Below, in pieces: positions 16,768 through 25,371 of a DNA stretch of 64,000 nucleotides. Numbering within the stretch: the stretch's first letter is position 1; every line of letters begins with the position of its first letter. Below the pieces are notes generated by a model. It was not told where the DNA came from and did not search any database. It was given only the letters and a program-made list of their open reading frames with translations. This DNA comes from Kitasatospora sp. GP82 (GTDB lineage: Bacteria > Actinomycetota > Actinomycetes > Streptomycetales > Streptomycetaceae): assembly GCF_029892105.1 (NCBI RefSeq), contig NZ_JARZAJ010000024.1:34089-98088 (forward strand). The letters run 5' to 3'. A program made the translations under genes and the position numbers.

Positions 16768-18084
16768 GTGACGACCATGAGACGACGACGATTGCAGGTC
16801 AGGCGGCCGCTGGGCCTGCTTGCCGCACTGGCGATATCCGCCGGAGCCCTGCTCAGCGGCCTGCCCGCACATGCCGACGAGACCACCCCCGCGAGTTCCG
16901 ACGCACCGAGGGTCGACCTCATCCTCGACGTGAGCGGTTCCATGAGGACCGCCGACCTCGACGGCAAGAGCCGGATCTCGGTTGCCCAGCAGTCCATCGA
17001 CGAGGTGATCGACGCCCTGCCGTCCGAGACCGACTTCGGTATCCGGACGCTCGGCGCGACCTACCCGGGCAACGACAAGAGCATCGGCTGCAAGGACACC
17101 CAGCAGCTCTTCCCGATCGGCAAGACCAACAAGGTCGAGGCCAAGACGGCCGTGGCCACCCTGCGCCCGACCGGCTGGACCCCGATCGGCCTCGCCCTGC
17201 GGGGGGCCGCCCAGGACCTCGGCACCGGTCAGACCACCCGCCGGGTGGTCCTGATCACCGACGGCGAGGACGACTGCGCCCCGCCCGACCCCTGCGACGT
17301 CGCCCGCGAGCTCGCCGCGCAGGGCACCCATCTGGTGGTGGACACGCTCGGCCTGGCGCACGACGACAAGACCCGCCAGCAGCTGCTCTGCATCGCCAAC
17401 GCGACGGGCGGCACCTACACCGACGTCCGCACCCAGGACCAGCTCACCGGCAAGGTCAATCAGCTGGTCAAGGAGTCCGGGGACACCTACCGGATCACAC
17501 CCGCCAAGACGAGCGGCACCGACAAGTGCGAGACCGCACCGGTGCTGAACCCCGGTGTCTACAGCGACCGCGAGAAGTTCGCCGAGCACCGCGTCTACCG
17601 GGTACCGGTCAAGCCGGGGCAGGAGCTGCGGGCCTCGGTCAGCGTCTCGATGGACCGCGCGGTGGCCCGTGACTACGGCGTACTGCTCCAGGCCACCGAC
17701 CCGACCGGCCAGGAGCTGGTCCGCGGTACGGATGCGGGCAGCGGCCGTACGGACGTCGCCTCGACCGGCGTGCGCTGGTCCGCGTCCGGTGCCTCGGCCA
17801 CCCCGGCCAAGGGCGCCGGTGCCGCCGGTGCCGCCGGTGACCAGGCGGTCTGCCTGGTCGTCAGCAACTCCTTCGCCCCGCAGCCGGGCGTGGCCGCCGA
17901 CCCCGGACTGCCGCTGGAGCTGACCGTCGACGTGGCCGCCGCCTCCCCCGCCCCCGACGGCCCGGCCGCCGGGCTCGGCCGGGGCTGGGTGCTGCTGCTG
18001 GTGCTCACCGGCGCCGGGCTGCTGACCGGCCTGGTCTTCGGCTGGGTGGCGCGCTGGCGGATCGCTGTCTGGCGGGAGAACTGA
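16768..18084 (+). CDS. secreted, membrane-anchored von Willebrand factor A protein
   Basis: 438 aa. Signal peptide (LLAALAISAGALLSGLPAHA, cleavage near residue 31), then a VWA domain with a complete MIDAS: DVSGSM (from about 54), TGWTPIG (Thr) and TDGEDD. After a linker comes a beta-rich region, an Ala/Gly-rich stretch, and a C-terminal membrane helix (about 405-427) followed by RWRIAVWREN. It should bind a divalent ion and a protein partner at the outer face of the membrane. The stop overlaps the next start. Confidence 0.85.
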   Translation: MTTMRRRRLQVRRPLGLLAALAISAGALLSGLPAHADETTPASSDAPRVDLILDVSGSMRTADLDGKSRISVAQQSIDEVIDALPSETDFGIRTLGATYPGNDKSIGCKDTQQLFPIGKTNKVEAKTAVATLRPTGWTPIGLALRGAAQDLGTGQTTRRVVLITDGEDDCAPPDPCDVARELAAQGTHLVVDTLGLAHDDKTRQQLLCIANATGGTYTDVRTQDQLTGKVNQLVKESGDTYRITPAKTSGTDKCETAPVLNPGVYSDREKFAEHRVYRVPVKPGQELRASVSVSMDRAVARDYGVLLQATDPTGQELVRGTDAGSGRTDVASTGVRWSASGASATPAKGAGAAGAAGDQAVCLVVSNSFAPQPGVAADPGLPLELTVDVAAASPAPDGPAAGLGRGWVLLLVLTGAGLLTGLVFGWVARWRIAVWREN

Positions 18085-18974
18085 TGATGCGTACGGCAAT
18101 CCGCTTCACCGCAGGCGCTCTGCTCGCACTCGGGCTGCTGCCCGCGCTGGCCCCGGCCGCCTCGGCGGCCTCCCCCTCGCCGAGCCCGTCCGGCAAGGGA
18201 CTGGCCCCGGCGACCACGGCAGGCACCTCCTTCCTGACCGCGACCACGCTCGCAGCAGGCCAGGAAGCCTCGGTGGCCGCCTCCACCGGCGACTACCTCT
18301 ACTGGGCGTTCCCCGCCTCCGAGGGGCAGACGGACACCGTGCAGGTGACCGTCACCCTGCCGCCGGCCGCCGAGCGGCACGCGCCGCAGACCTGGACGGT
18401 GGAGCTCTTCGACGGCCTCCGCCGCCGCCAGTCCTGCACCGCCGGGCCGCAGAACGCGACCGCCGCGCCGAACACCGCCTCGGTCTCGATCGGCTGCACG
18501 CTCCGGCAGATCCGCTCCTGGGCCGAGCCGTGGTCCGGTGATCCGCTGCCGGGCACCTACTACGTCCGCCTTACCACCACCGACGCGGACCAGCAGGATC
18601 TGGGCCTGGCCGCCCAGGTCCAGCTGCACGTCACCGCCAAGGGCGGGCCGAACGACGCCCAGCCCGAGGGCGGCGAGCTGAAGGCCCCGCTGGTGCCGCC
18701 GGTCAACGCGGGCTCCACCGCCGCGCCCGGCGCGAGCGGTGCGTCCGGCGCGCCCACCGCTGCGGCCGGTGCCGGCCCGGGTACCGGTCGGGCCGCCGCG
18801 CCCGTCGAGCCGAAGACGCACTGGTACTCGGACCTGTTCTCGGGCTGGAACACCCGCTGGTTCTGGACCCTCGGCGGTGGCGCACTGGCCGCCCTCGCCG
18901 GTGTCGGCGGCTACACCCTCACCCGCCACCCGCACGGCCGACGGCCCACCCCGCACCCGGGGTCGCACCACTAG
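18084..18974 (+). CDS. secreted protein with C-terminal membrane anchor, partner of the VWA protein
   Basis: 296 aa, coupled to the VWA gene by TGATG overlap. Signal peptide to about residue 30 (ALAPAASAAS), a Pro/Ser-rich segment, and a beta-rich domain related to the second half of the VWA protein (GDYLYWAFPASEGQTDTVQVTV; TYYVRLTTTD). Then an Ala/Gly/Pro linker, one helix (FWTLGGGALAALAGVGGYTL) and a basic His-rich tail. No enzymatic motif. Probably a cell-surface complex with the VWA protein. Confidence 0.75.
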   Translation: MMRTAIRFTAGALLALGLLPALAPAASAASPSPSPSGKGLAPATTAGTSFLTATTLAAGQEASVAASTGDYLYWAFPASEGQTDTVQVTVTLPPAAERHAPQTWTVELFDGLRRRQSCTAGPQNATAAPNTASVSIGCTLRQIRSWAEPWSGDPLPGTYYVRLTTTDADQQDLGLAAQVQLHVTAKGGPNDAQPEGGELKAPLVPPVNAGSTAAPGASGASGAPTAAAGAGPGTGRAAAPVEPKTHWYSDLFSGWNTRWFWTLGGGALAALAGVGGYTLTRHPHGRRPTPHPGSHH

Positions 18975-18992
18975 CCCCGGTCCGGCCTCGCC

Positions 18993-19026
18993 CGGGCCCG
19001 GAACCGCAACGGCGGTTCCGGGCCCG
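18993..19026 (+). terminator. 15-bp hairpin after the VWA operon
   Basis: CGGGCCCGGAACCGC, loop AACG, then its exact complement, 19 nt past the stop. Confidence 0.8.
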
Positions 19027-19400
19027 CTGTGCTCAGTACCACTGCGCGGCAACGGATTACGACGCATGGCCGAAACCACTGCCTCCGCTTGGCCGCGTCT
19101 CATCCATGGATTGACGGATCATCATCCAATCCGATTGCCTATGCGACGGCCTCGCTCGCGTCAGAGCCGATCATGCCGACAACCGTACCGGCAGCCGGAC
19201 CGCCAAGCGCCAGTGCTGCGGCCGGTCCAGGGTGTTCACGGGGGCCTCCCGCCGACGGAAGGCCCCACCTGACGTTCGTCACACTCCGTGCCCTGCAGGG
19301 CAGTTACTCAGGCTGGACTCCCGGAGTGCGGCGGTCGGTGACGGTTCTTGGCCGCCACGGTACGACGGCGTCATGCGGTACGCACATGGGGGCGGGCTGA
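19027..19400. other. gene-free stretch before the integrase remnant
   Basis: No ORF with family resemblance, ribosome site or repeat. It may contain unrecognisable remains of the same integrated element. Confidence 0.4.
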
Positions 19401-19845
19401 CGCCCAGCGGACCCGCTGCACCCGGCGTACGCGCTGATCCTGGCGCTCGGGCCGCAGCGCGGTGAAGTGCTGGGCCTCACCCGGGACTTGGTCGACCTGG
19501 ACGCCGAGCTTCTGACGGTCGAAGCCCAACTGCAACGGATCCGGCGTCAGCTCGTCCACGACGAGACCAAGACCGAGGCGTCCGAAGCCGTCCTCCCGCT
19601 GCCCGGCATCTGCACCACGGCACTTCGGCTTCGCCGTACGTCCCGGACCGCCGCCAAGCGGGCCGCCGACGAGCTCTGGACGTGCACCCGCGGATCGCGA
19701 TGCAGATCCTCCGGCACAGCAGGATCGCCGTCACGATGGAGATCTGCACGCACGTTCCCTCGGAGGCGACCCGCCGCTCGCCGAAGAAGCCCGGGAAGCA
19801 CATCTCGGGCGACTCGGAGCAAGCCCCGGAGCAGCTGCCGTACTT
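19401..19845 (+). pseudogene. decayed tyrosine recombinase (site-specific integrase)
   Basis: The frame from 19401 reads PLHPAYALILALGPQRGEVLGLTRDLVDLD...VKTE-like HDETKTEASEAVLPLPG, the catalytic-domain start of actinobacterial phage or ICE integrases with box I Arg in QRGEVLGL. At about 19680 the frame changes and the segment carrying HxxR is missing. It resumes as VHPRIAMQILRHSRIAVTMEICTHVPSEATR. The nucleophilic Tyr of MEIYTHV is Cys here. The N-terminal half is gone (in-frame stop at 19398). It sits 60 nt from tRNA-Ala, a typical integrase position. Confidence 0.85.
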
Positions 19846-19862
19846 CACTGCCGTACATACGA

Positions 19863-19900
19863 TCAGAGGCCCTCCCGGACAATCCCGGAAGGGCCTCTGA
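19863..19900 (-). terminator. hairpin downstream of tRNA-Ala
   Basis: TCAGAGGCCCT(C)CCGG and CCGG(A)AGGGCCTCTGA pair around a short loop, 8 nt past the tRNA 3' end. It could also serve the integrase remnant from the other side. Confidence 0.75.
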
Positions 19901-19905
19901 TGTTG

Positions 19906-19981
<76 letters not shown>

Positions 19982-20076
19982 AACGAGAAAGAACTCTAGC
20001 ACCTTTTGGAGGGGGCCCGTGACCACCCCCGGGTGCCCCACCGCAGGGCGTTGACCGGTGGCGGGGCGGGGACGGG

Positions 20077-21099
20077 TCATTCGTTGGCGGCCCGGGGGCG
20101 GGTGAGGCAGTCGTCCTCCGACGGAGACGGGGCGGCCTCGGCGTACTGGTCGAAGAGAGGAGTCTTGCGGGGTTCGGCGGCGCGGCCGGAGTCCCAGATT
20201 CCCCGGGCGTTGAGGTCGAGACCGCGGGTGATCCGCGGCGCGACCGGGGCGGTGACGTACGTCGGCAGCGGGACGGGGACCGGCTCCCAGGACTCGGGGC
20301 CGGCGGCACCGTTCTCGCGCATGCCGTCCACCCACTCCTCGTGGTCGGTCGCCTCCACCAGGGCGGCGGCCGAACTCTCGGCAGGTTCGCGGCGGGCTGC
20401 GGCGTCAGCGGCCAGGCGCAGGTGCGGGCGCCCGGGATCGCCGAGGCCGTCACCGGGACGGTCGGCAAGGTGGTCGGCCGCGTGGTCGGCCGAGCCGTCC
20501 ACGGACAGGTCGGACGCCCGTTCGGCGGGCCGGTCCTCGACGTCCGCCGAGGCCGGCTCGGAGCGGGGCACCCGGGCCCGCTCGCGCTCGCGGAGGCGTT
20601 CGGCGGCCTGGGCCGCGCGGGCCCGGTCCAGCTTGACCTCGTACCGCTGGCGTTCCAGTCGCCGGAGGTGGCCGATGTAGAGGGTGAGAAGGACCGCCGG
20701 GACGGCCGGGATCCAGAGGAAGGCCACACCCGCGACCGCAGCGGTCACCGCGCCCGCCGCGAAGGCGAGGAAGAGCGTGGTGACCATCCGCCGCCGCCGC
20801 GCCAGCAGTCGGGCCCGGCGCTCGGGCGCACCCGCATCCTGGCCGGACCCGGCGTCGGACGCCGGAGCGGACGTCGAGGTCGAGGTCGAGGTCGAGGTCG
20901 AGTTGTCGTCATCGTCACCGAGGGACCGGGCCACCCGCCGCTCCAGAGCCGATCGGCCGGCCAGCAGGCGGATCGCGGTACTGAAGCGTTCCGTCGGACG
21001 CGCCTCGTTGAGCTCGTCCTGCCTGCGGAGCCACATCGGCACCAGATAGGCAGCCCAGGCCCCTACGATGACTGCGTAGATAAGGCCGCTGCTGCTCAC
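20077..21099 (-). CDS. sepX: SepX / GlpR-like divisome membrane protein
   Basis: 340 aa. A first membrane helix at the extreme N-terminus (GLIYAVIVGAWAAYLVPMWLRRQDE), a linker with an (ST) repeat (about 65-75), two adjacent helices (TTLFLAFAAGAVTAAVAGVAFLWIPAVP), a basic coiled region (RLERQRYEVKLDRARAAQ) and a long acidic, disordered C-terminus. This layout matches SepX of Streptomyces and GlpR, the membrane receptor of Glp, in Corynebacteriales. The glp/moeA gene lies 1.9 kb upstream in the same cluster. It acts at the division septum. Start GTG; TACCGT 7 nt upstream suggests a leaderless mRNA. Confidence 0.85.
   Translation of the reverse strand: MSSSGLIYAVIVGAWAAYLVPMWLRRQDELNEARPTERFSTAIRLLAGRSALERRVARSLGDDDDNSTSTSTSTSTSAPASDAGSGQDAGAPERRARLLARRRRMVTTLFLAFAAGAVTAAVAGVAFLWIPAVPAVLLTLYIGHLRRLERQRYEVKLDRARAAQAAERLRERERARVPRSEPASADVEDRPAERASDLSVDGSADHAADHLADRPGDGLGDPGRPHLRLAADAAARREPAESSAAALVEATDHEEWVDGMRENGAAGPESWEPVPVPLPTYVTAPVAPRITRGLDLNARGIWDSGRAAEPRKTPLFDQYAEAAPSPSEDDCLTRPRAANE
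20873..20902. repeat. five perfect GTCGAG hexamers inside sepX
   Basis: Tandem hexanucleotide encoding alternating Ser-Thr in the cytoplasmic linker of SepX. Copy number could vary by slippage without changing frame. Confidence 0.8.
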
Positions 21100-21214
21100 C
21101 TTTCACACGGTACGGGCGCAGGGGAAGGCCCGGCAGCAATTTGGCACGGCGTGTCGTGCGATCAAGCTGATTCTCCGACTATTTGCCGGTATTTGTGACC
21201 ACTCACGGGGGCGG

Positions 21215-21259
21215 CGATGCCATATTGATATCTATATTCGAACATATATTCAATTACCA
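21215..21259. other. AT-rich patch between rimJ-like gene and sepX
   Basis: About 45 bases made largely of A/T, with a near-palindrome centred on TTCGAA (GAATATATG-TTCGAA-TATAGATATC). It overlaps the last codons of the acetyltransferase gene and lies 120-160 nt upstream of sepX, so it may contain an upstream control element. Confidence 0.3.
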
Positions 21260-21876
21260 TAGGGGCCACGCACGCTGATCGCCCGCCAGCGGGCCAGCAT
21301 CCCTTCCGGCACCTCGTCGGCGGTCAGTGCGTAGACCAGGTGATCCCGCCAGTCTCCGTCGATGTGAAGATATCGTGGACGCATTCCTTCGGACCGGAAG
21401 CCGAGCTTTTCCACCACCCGGCGACTGGGACCGTTCTCGGGCCTGATGCAGACCTCCATCCGGTGCAGACCGAGGACCGCGAAGCAATAGTCCACGGAAA
21501 GCGCGACGGCGGTCGGCATGATGCCCCGCCCGGCCACCGCCTCGTCGATCCAGTAACCGACATTGGCCGAGCACATCGAGCCCCAGGTGATCCCGCCGAC
21601 CGTGAGCTGTCCGACCAGCTCGCCCCGGTACAGGACCACGAAGGGCAGCATCCGCCCGGCCGCCGCCTCGCCGCGCAGGTAGCGGACCATCTGCCGGTAC
21701 GTCGGCCGGGGCCCGGTGGCACGACCGGGCTGCGCGGGCGGGACGGTCGCCTCCCAGCGGCGCAGCCAGTCCCGGTTGCGTCGGCAGACCTCCTGCCAGG
21801 CGTGCTGGTCACGGGCCCGGATCGGGCGCAGCGTGACGTCGCCCTCGTGGAGCTCAACCTGCCAGCCGCTGTTCAG
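21250..21876 (-). CDS. GNAT family N-acetyltransferase (RimJ-like) with a CTG start
   Basis: 208 aa. The first in-frame ATG (21690) would delete conserved residues VTLRPIRARDQHAWQEVCRRNRDWL. The only possible start between the upstream stop and that region is CTG at 21876, which has GGTGAGGGAG exactly 7 nt before it and overlaps the mog stop (CTGA). GNAT motifs: VGYWIDEAVAGRGIMPTAVAL (acetyl-CoA loop) and RPENGPSRRVVEKLGFRSEG. RimJ-type enzymes acetylate protein N-termini; the substrate here is unknown. Confidence 0.88.
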   Translation of the reverse strand: MNSGWQVELHEGDVTLRPIRARDQHAWQEVCRRNRDWLRRWEATVPPAQPGRATGPRPTYRQMVRYLRGEAAAGRMLPFVVLYRGELVGQLTVGGITWGSMCSANVGYWIDEAVAGRGIMPTAVALSVDYCFAVLGLHRMEVCIRPENGPSRRVVEKLGFRSEGMRPRYLHIDGDWRDHLVYALTADEVPEGMLARWRAISVRGPYGN

Positions 21877-22373
21877 CGCCCGTCTCCCTCACCTGCGGAG
21901 GGCCTGGGGTGGTCACCGCCGCCGAGCTGGTCCACTGCGTGGGCGAGCAACGGTTCCAGTACGGCCAGACCGTCCTTGACGCCTCCGGTGGAGCCGGGCA
22001 GGTTGACGATCAGGGTGCGTCCGGCGAGGCCGGCCAGGCCGCGGGAGAGTGCCGAGGTGGGCACCTTCTCGCGCCCGTACGCGCGGATCGACTCGGCGAT
22101 GCCGGGGATCTGGCGGTCGATCACCCGGGCGGTCATCTCGGGGGTGAGGTCCATCGGCGAGATGCCGGTGCCGCCGGTGGTGAGCACAACGTCGTACCCG
22201 GCGGCGACGGCCTCGCGCAGCACTGCCTCGACGGGTTCGCCGTCCGGGACCACGCGCGGTCCTTCCACCTCGAAGCCCATCCGTTGCAGGCCGCCGACCA
22301 GTAGCGGGCCGCCCTTGTCCTCGTACACCCCGGCAGAGGCCCGGTTGGAGACGGTGACGGCGAGCGCCTTCAC
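21873..22373 (-). CDS. mog: molybdopterin adenylyltransferase (MogA/MoaB family)
   Basis: 166 aa. Adenylates molybdopterin before metal insertion by MoeA. Motifs TTGGTGISPMDLTPE (about 65-80) and NLPGSTGG form the nucleotide and pterin site. GTG start overlapping the moaC stop (GTGA). The C-terminus is a short Gly/Asp tail. Confidence 0.93.
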   Translation of the reverse strand: MKALAVTVSNRASAGVYEDKGGPLLVGGLQRMGFEVEGPRVVPDGEPVEAVLREAVAAGYDVVLTTGGTGISPMDLTPEMTARVIDRQIPGIAESIRAYGREKVPTSALSRGLAGLAGRTLIVNLPGSTGGVKDGLAVLEPLLAHAVDQLGGGDHPRPSAGEGDGR

Positions 22374-22867
22374 TCGGACACCTCCGGGGCGTTCCAGTCG
22401 CCGCTCTTGCCGCCGGTCTTGGTGAGCACCCGGACGTTCTCGATCACAGCGCCCTTGTCGACGGCCTTCACCATGTCGATCACGGTGAGCCCGGCGACGG
22501 CGACCGCGGTGAGGGCCTCCATCTCGACTCCGGTGCGGTCGGCGGTCTTCACCGTCGCGGTGATCTCCACGGCCTCGTCGGTGACGCTCAGGTCGACCTT
22601 GACGCCGGAGATGGCGATCGGGTGGCAGAGCGGGACGAGGTCCGGGGTCCGCTTGGCGCCCATGATCCCGGCGATCCGCGCGACGGCGAGGGCATCCCCC
22701 TTGGGAACGCCCTCGCCGCGCAGCAGTTCGACCACCCGCGGTGCCACCCGCACCCGCCCGGCGGCGACCGCCGTCCGTACGGTGGTCTCCTTCTCGGAGA
22801 CATCGACCATGCGGGCGGCGCCGGTGTCATCGACGTGCGTGAGACGGTCGCCGGAGGGTGCGGTCAC
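22370..22867 (-). CDS. moaC: cyclic pyranopterin monophosphate synthase
   Basis: 165 aa. Second step of molybdenum cofactor synthesis, converting the MoaA product to cPMP. Active-site motifs LCHPI (about 81) and MEALTAV, and C-terminal KTGGKSG, are intact. GTG start with GGAG 7 nt upstream. moaA itself is not in this cluster; a divergent MoaA-like radical SAM gene occurs at 56.6 kb but belongs to another context. Confidence 0.96.
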   Translation of the reverse strand: MTAPSGDRLTHVDDTGAARMVDVSEKETTVRTAVAAGRVRVAPRVVELLRGEGVPKGDALAVARIAGIMGAKRTPDLVPLCHPIAISGVKVDLSVTDEAVEITATVKTADRTGVEMEALTAVAVAGLTVIDMVKAVDKGAVIENVRVLTKTGGKSGDWNAPEVSE

Positions 22868-22956
22868 GGGGAAACTCCAGGGGTACGGCCAGGTGGCACG
22901 GCATCAACACCGCGCTGCGGGTACGAATACCGCGCTACCGTACCTCCCCGCCCTGC

Positions 22957-24297
22957 TCAGTCCGTGAGAAGGACCACGTCCACGGCGCTGCCGCCGCTCA
23001 GGGAGGTGGTCTCCTCGGGGACGGCGATCAGGCAGTTCGCCCTGGCGAGCGCACCGACCAGGTGCGATCCCTCGCCGCCGACCGGGCGCACCTCGCCGTC
23101 CTGGTACCAGCCGCGCAGGAACTGCCGCCGCCCTGCCGGGGAACGCAGTTCGACCGGGCAGACGGCCCGGACGACGGGGCGGTGGATGTCGGTGGAGCCG
23201 AGCATGGTGCGGATCACCGGGCGGACGAACAGCTCGAAGGAGATGTACGAGCTGACGGGGTTCCCCGGCAGTGCCAGCAGCGGCACGCCGGCACCCGAGC
23301 CGATCCGGCCGAAGCCCTGCGGCTTTCCCGGTTGCATCCTCAGCCTGCGGAAGTCGACGCTGCCGTAGCTCTCGGCGCCGTCGCCCGGCTGCAGCGCCTC
23401 CTTGACGACGTCGTACGCGCCGACACTGACGCCACCGCTGGTGACGATCAGGTCGGCGCGCCCCAACTGGTCCTCCAGGACGGCCCGCAGCGTCGCCGGG
23501 TCGTCGGGGACGCCGCCCACGCGGTAGGCGATGGCGCCCGCGTCCCGGGCGGCGGCGGTGAGGGTGAAGCTGTTGGAGTCGGAGATCTGGCCCGGGCCCA
23601 CCGGCTCGCCGGGCTGGACCAGTTCGCTGCCGGTGGAGAGCACCACCACGCGGGGCCGTGGCCGGACCCGGACAGTGCCCCGGCCGATGGCGGCCAGCAG
23701 GCCGAGCTGGGTCGGGCCGAGCACCGTACCGGCGGAGAGCACGGCGTCCCCGGTCGCGATGTCGCTGCCCCGGCGGCGGATGTGCGCGCCTTCGCCGACC
23801 GGACGGAGCACGCGCACCTCCTCGTTCCCGACCGGCGCGGACATGCTGTCGGCGGCCCGGCCCGATCCGGTGCCGCCGTCGGTCCACTCGACCGGGGCGA
23901 CCGCCTCGGCACCGGGGGGCATCGGGGCGCCGGTCATGATCCGGGCGGCCTGCCCCGGACCGACCTTGGGCAATTCGCCCGCACCGGCCGCGATGTCGCC
24001 GACCACGGTGAGCACCGAGGGGTACTGCTCGGTGGCGCCGGTGGTGTCGGCGGTGCGCACGGCGTATCCGTCCATCGAGCTGTTGTCGAAGGGCGGCAGG
24101 TCGGTGGCGGCGACCACGTCCTCGGCGAGCGTGCAGCCCTGGGCGTCCAGCAACTGGAGCTCGATCGGGGGAAGCGGAGCCATCTCGCCGAGGATGTCGG
24201 CGAGGTGCTCGTCGACCGTCCACATCCGGGGCGAGGCCGGGGCCGGTGCCTCTCCGCAGCAGGGGTTGTCGCTGCTACCCACAGTCCCGGCAGTCAT
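22957..24297 (-). CDS. glp: molybdopterin molybdotransferase / gephyrin-like Glp
   Basis: 446 aa MoeA fold. Domain order: PFDNSSMDGYAV (about 62-73), MTGAPMPPGAEAV, STGSELV, SDSNSF, TSGGVSVGAYDVVKE and LPGNPVSSYISFELFVRP. It inserts molybdate into adenylated molybdopterin. In actinobacteria one MoeA paralogue, Glp, is a divisome protein that binds the receptor GlpR/SepX. The proximity of sepX favours that role, though the sequence alone cannot separate MoeA from Glp. ATG at 24297 chosen; the frame extends upstream without a good ribosome site. Confidence 0.92.
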   Translation of the reverse strand: MTAGTVGSSDNPCCGEAPAPASPRMWTVDEHLADILGEMAPLPPIELQLLDAQGCTLAEDVVAATDLPPFDNSSMDGYAVRTADTTGATEQYPSVLTVVGDIAAGAGELPKVGPGQAARIMTGAPMPPGAEAVAPVEWTDGGTGSGRAADSMSAPVGNEEVRVLRPVGEGAHIRRRGSDIATGDAVLSAGTVLGPTQLGLLAAIGRGTVRVRPRPRVVVLSTGSELVQPGEPVGPGQISDSNSFTLTAAARDAGAIAYRVGGVPDDPATLRAVLEDQLGRADLIVTSGGVSVGAYDVVKEALQPGDGAESYGSVDFRRLRMQPGKPQGFGRIGSGAGVPLLALPGNPVSSYISFELFVRPVIRTMLGSTDIHRPVVRAVCPVELRSPAGRRQFLRGWYQDGEVRPVGGEGSHLVGALARANCLIAVPEETTSLSGGSAVDVVLLTD

Positions 24298-24376
24298 CGC
24301 CTCACGCTCGCCTTCTTCGCGGAAATCGCGGATCAGTCGCAGATCATTCGCAGACCGGATGCTGACCGCTGGTGGA

Positions 24377-25297
24377 TCAGCTCTGCATCTCGGTGGCCAC
24401 GAAGTCCCTGAGCCAGGACCGGAACTCCGGGCCGAGGTCCTCGCGCTCACACGCAAGTCGGACGATAGCGCGAAGGTAGTCCGCACGGTCGCCCGTGTCA
24501 TAACGGCGGCCCTTGAAGATCACTCCGTGTACGGGACCACCGGTGGACGCGTCCCGGACGGCCAGCCCGCGCAGCGCGTCGGTCAGCTGGATCTCGCCGC
24601 CCCGGCCGGGCTTGGTCTCGCGCAGCACGTCGAAGATGGCCGGGTCGAGGATGTACCGGCCGATCACCGCATAGTTCGACGGGGCGTCAGCGGTGTCCGG
24701 CTTCTCCACCAGGTCGGTGACCCGGACGACGTCCTCACCGAAGCCGTTGGGCTTCACAGCGGCACAGCCGTACAGATGGATCTGCGAGGGATCCACCTCC
24801 ATCAACGCGATCACCGAGCCGCCGAGCTCCTGCTGCACCTCGATCATCCGGGAGAGCAGCGGGTCGCGCGGGTCGATCAGGTCATCTCCGAGCAGAACGG
24901 CGAACGGCTGTCCCGCGACATGCTGTTCGGCAACCGCGACGGCGTGGCCGAGGCCCTTGGGATCGCCCTGCCGGACGTAGTGCATGTTGGCGAGACGGGC
25001 CGACTCCTGGACGCGACGCAGCTTGTCCCTGTCACCCTTGCGAGCGAGCAGCTCCTCCAGCTCGTACGCCCGGTCGAAGTGGTCCTCCAGGGCACGCTTG
25101 TTGCGTCCGGTGACCATCAGTATGTCGGAGAGCCCGGCGGCGGCGGCCTCTTCGACGACGTACTGGATGGCCGGCTTGTCGACGACCGGCAGCATCTCCT
25201 TCGGGGTCGCCTTGGTGGCCGGCAGGAAGCGGGTCCCCAGCCCGGCGGCAGGCACGACGGCCTTGGTGACGGTCATCCGGGGGTGCGTCTTCGTCAT
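24377..25297 (-). CDS. galU: UTP-glucose-1-phosphate uridylyltransferase
   Basis: 306 aa. Makes UDP-glucose for envelope glycans. N-terminal nucleotide motif AAGLGTRFLPATKATPKEMLPVVDKPAIQYVVEEA, then LGDDLID, VEKP and GRYILDP. AAGG lies 7 nt before the ATG. It precedes glp by 79 nt. Confidence 0.97.
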   Translation of the reverse strand: MTKTHPRMTVTKAVVPAAGLGTRFLPATKATPKEMLPVVDKPAIQYVVEEAAAAGLSDILMVTGRNKRALEDHFDRAYELEELLARKGDRDKLRRVQESARLANMHYVRQGDPKGLGHAVAVAEQHVAGQPFAVLLGDDLIDPRDPLLSRMIEVQQELGGSVIALMEVDPSQIHLYGCAAVKPNGFGEDVVRVTDLVEKPDTADAPSNYAVIGRYILDPAIFDVLRETKPGRGGEIQLTDALRGLAVRDASTGGPVHGVIFKGRRYDTGDRADYLRAIVRLACEREDLGPEFRSWLRDFVATEMQS

Positions 25298-25371
25298 GCG
25301 TCGACCTTACTAAGGCAGGTTTCCACCAAGCTGAGATCCGGGTTAATCGACCATGAAACCCCGGACAGCCT

